Program-made: the position numbers and the translations under genes
Assembly (NCBI GenBank): GCA_029940175.1
Contig: JAOZRM010000200.1
Span: 1 to 5,347 of the forward strand
From: Candidatus Sabulitectum sp.
GTDB taxonomy: Bacteria; Fermentibacterota; Fermentibacteria; Fermentibacterales; JCC-6
Direction: 5' to 3'
DNA: 5,347 bases
Notes under the pieces: generated by a model
Seen by the model: only the letters and a program-made list of their open reading frames with translations
What the model was told of the DNA's origin: nothing
The model's database searches: none
In this document: in pieces, positions 3,571 through 5,347 of the stretch
Numbering within the stretch: position 1 is the first letter of the stretch
How the letters are laid out: the number at the start of each line of letters is the position of its first letter

Positions 3571-5347
3571 TTACTTTGATGTAAGAACCCACGTTCCTTC
3601 CCATTCAGCAGGCGTTCCTTTCTGCATGAACTGATCGCATCTTGATGCCATGGTTTTGGAAGGTCCATCCTCGTCAATTTCCAGGAACAGCTTCATTGCC
3701 AGTTGGAAGTCACCGCTTCTGTATAGTTTCAGGGCTTTGCTGTATTTCTCTGCGAATACCGGCATTTGTAGAACAGGTTCCCATATTGTGACTGGTGTTT
3801 TCTGACCCATGACCATCACTGTGTCTATCTCCCTGCATTTTATGCTTTCCGGAAGAAACTCATGTGTGGCATTTGAGATCAGAATAGGAGTGCTATAGAC
3901 CTTGTTGACCCCTTCAAGGCGACTGGCCAGGTTGACATCCGTACCCATCATAGTGTAATCGAATCTCTTGTCGCTGCCCATATTTCCAACAACCATGGAA
4001 CCGCTTGCCAGACCCATTCTGGTGTGAAGAGAGGGGAAATTGATCTCCTCGAGACGCCTGTTAAGATCAGCATGAACCCTTTGACATTCCAGAGCAGAGG
4101 TCACTGCCCGAAGTGCATGGTCTTCATATTCCACAGGGGCTCCCCAGAAAGCAATAATTGCATCCCCCTCAAACTTGTCCACAGTACCGCCTGATTCCAG
4201 AATGATATCCGTCATTTCTGTAAGGTAGATGTTAAGCAGTTTAACAAGATCCTGGGGATCAAGTTTCTCACTTATCGTTGTGAATCCCGCAATGTCGCTG
4301 AAAAATGCAGTCATCACTTTTTTCTCCCCACCAAGTTTCAGCATCTCAGGATTCTTTGCAACCAGAGATACAATGGCAGGGGAAAGGTATTGAGAGAAAG
4401 CAGCTTTCAGGAATTTCTTGTCTTTGGTTGCGTACTGGTAAGCAACTACTGATCCACCAAGCAAAGTGAGAAGACCTGCAGACAAGGGTGGAACAGCCGG
4501 CAGCCAAATGTCAGAACTTTGAAAAAAATACAGGCAACCTGCTGCATATGCGAGAATAGCGAATAAACCGGCAAGTGAGGCAGGGATAACTCTCTTGATA
4601 AACACAAGAGCCCATGCAACAGCAAGGCTGAAAAAAAGTGTCAGAAAAAGGGTAGTGATCATTCCCCGGGTGACCACATGCCTGCCGGTTAGAATGTTGT
4701 CAAGGGAGTTGGCGATAACTTCTACACCGGGACATCGTGCAGAATACGGCATTGGTTTTAGATCCATCAGGTCTGAAGCTGTGTAACCGATCAATACAAT
4801 TTTACCTGCAAGAGATGAAGGTTCAAGAGATGTTGTATCTCCTGTCATGGCAGAAAACACATCAGCTACACTGATAGTTCTGTAGCTGCCCGATGGACCT
4901 GCAAATCGAACCTGCATTTCGTAATCATCAGTAAGGGGGATCTCAGAGCTGTTCCAGAGCAGGGCATTGTTCCGCAGGGAAACATCATGATCGTTCCTGA
5001 AGAGCATTGCAATTGCAAGTGCAGGTGACGGAACTGCACCGGTTTCAGCCGGAAAAAACACCGGGGTCTGTCTGAACATTCCATCCGGGTCAGGAAATGC
5101 ATACGGTGAGGAAAGGAAGGTCGCACCTGCTGCAATGTCAGCGACTGGAGGTGAAGCAAACCTGAATGGAGTTGCGCAATCCAGAGGAACCTGAAGATCA
5201 ATGAGTGCGTTTTCCGGTATGGGCTGACCCTCTTCCCGGCCCAGTCCTGTGATAAATACAGTGTTTCCGCCACCGGCAGCCACACCGAACAGGCTATCTT
5301 CACTCGCGGAAAAAGTTGAACTTGTAGAGAATGTGATATCGAAATAA
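3571..5347 (-). CDS. CHASE2-domain adenylate cyclase (class III), N-terminus cut by window edge
   Basis: This membrane sensor enzyme makes cyclic AMP from ATP. The frame is open to the right edge, so the GTG at 5283 is not the start; the 21 codons before it (with FDITF) continue the CHASE2 fold. Numbering from 5283: CHASE2 extracytoplasmic domain to about 200, with GKIVLIGYTASDLMDLKPMP and PGVEVIANSLDNIL near its end. Three membrane helices follow at about 207-229, 234-255 and 261-282. The linker FSQYLSPAIV leads into the cyclase domain, about 318-505. Metal-binding Asp330 (FFSDIAGFT) and Asp374 (FEGDAIIAFWG) are present, with Asn451 and Arg455 (VNLASR) as transition-state residues. Specificity residues appear to be Lys370 and Thr444, the Lys/Thr pair of class IIIb adenylate cyclases. 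The last 60 residues form a TPR-like helical tail. All catalytic residues are intact. The sensed signal is unknown. Confidence 0.95.
   Translation of the reverse strand, partial: YFDITFSTSSTFSASEDSLFGVAAGGGNTVFITGLGREEGQPIPENALIDLQVPLDCATPFRFASPPVADIAAGATFLSSPYAFPDPDGMFRQTPVFFPAETGAVPSPALAIAMLFRNDHDVSLRNNALLWNSSEIPLTDDYEMQVRFAGPSGSYRTISVADVFSAMTGDTTSLEPSSLAGKIVLIGYTASDLMDLKPMPYSARCPGVEVIANSLDNILTGRHVVTRGMITTLFLTLFFSLAVAWALVFIKRVIPASLAGLFAILAYAAGCLYFFQSSDIWLPAVPPLSAGLLTLLGGSVVAYQYATKDKKFLKAAFSQYLSPAIVSLVAKNPEMLKLGGEKKVMTAFFSDIAGFTTISEKLDPQDLVKLLNIYLTEMTDIILESGGTVDKFEGDAIIAFWGAPVEYEDHALRAVTSALECQRVHADLNRRLEEINFPSLHTRMGLASGSMVVGNMGSDKRFDYTMMGTDVNLASRLEGVNKVYSTPILISNATHEFLPESIKCREIDTVMVMGQKTPVTIWEPVLQMPVFAEKYSKALKLYRSGDFQLAMKLFLEIDEDGPSKTMASRCDQFMQKGTPAEWEGTWVLTSK

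Noticed and set aside
4866..5303. Minus-strand 145-codon frame in a second frame over the cyclase N-terminal region
   Set aside because: It overlaps the CHASE2 coding frame, which has strong family motifs. The alternative product has biased composition and no recognisable domain.

Overview
The window looks like bacterial chromosome with all recognisable genes on the minus strand. They read from the right edge leftwards: a partial CHASE2-type adenylate cyclase, a small exported SH3-like protein, an exported M48 metallopeptidase, a glutamine cyclotransferase, an exported beta-propeller protein interrupted by an in-frame TGA, and a tRNA-Asn gene cut by the left edge. Several products carry signal peptides. 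The propeller protein ends in a domain resembling the Por/type IX secretion C-terminal sorting signal. This suggests a member of the FCB superphylum, possibly one of its uncultured phyla such as Fermentibacterota. That placement is inference from protein style only.

Right part (2035-5347). The cyclase runs off the window at its N-terminus. It has a CHASE2 sensor, three membrane helices, a class III cyclase domain and a short helical tail. A 61-base gap follows, then the SH3-like gene, whose stop overlaps the start of the M48 gene as ATGA. The glutamine cyclotransferase follows almost directly. These three genes look like one translationally coupled unit for handling exported proteins. The cyclotransferase has no visible ATG, GTG or TTG at the place where its signal peptide should begin.

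Left part (1-1336). A 213-base gap holds a cluster of palindromes around a possible promoter. It is followed by a 324-codon propeller gene that starts at GTG and is interrupted at codon 118 by TGA. Both sides of the TGA are in the same frame and make sense as one protein. The TGA sits where a nearly identical nearby motif has a TGG (Trp) codon, and it is followed by a small hairpin with a bulged U. A strong hairpin terminator closes the gene. Immediately beyond it is a well-formed promoter for the tRNA-Asn gene.

The two points most worth a second look are the in-frame TGA, which could be a decayed gene, an assembly error or recoding, and the missing canonical start codon of the cyclotransferase. 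I see no mobile element, CRISPR array or clearly new multi-gene system.
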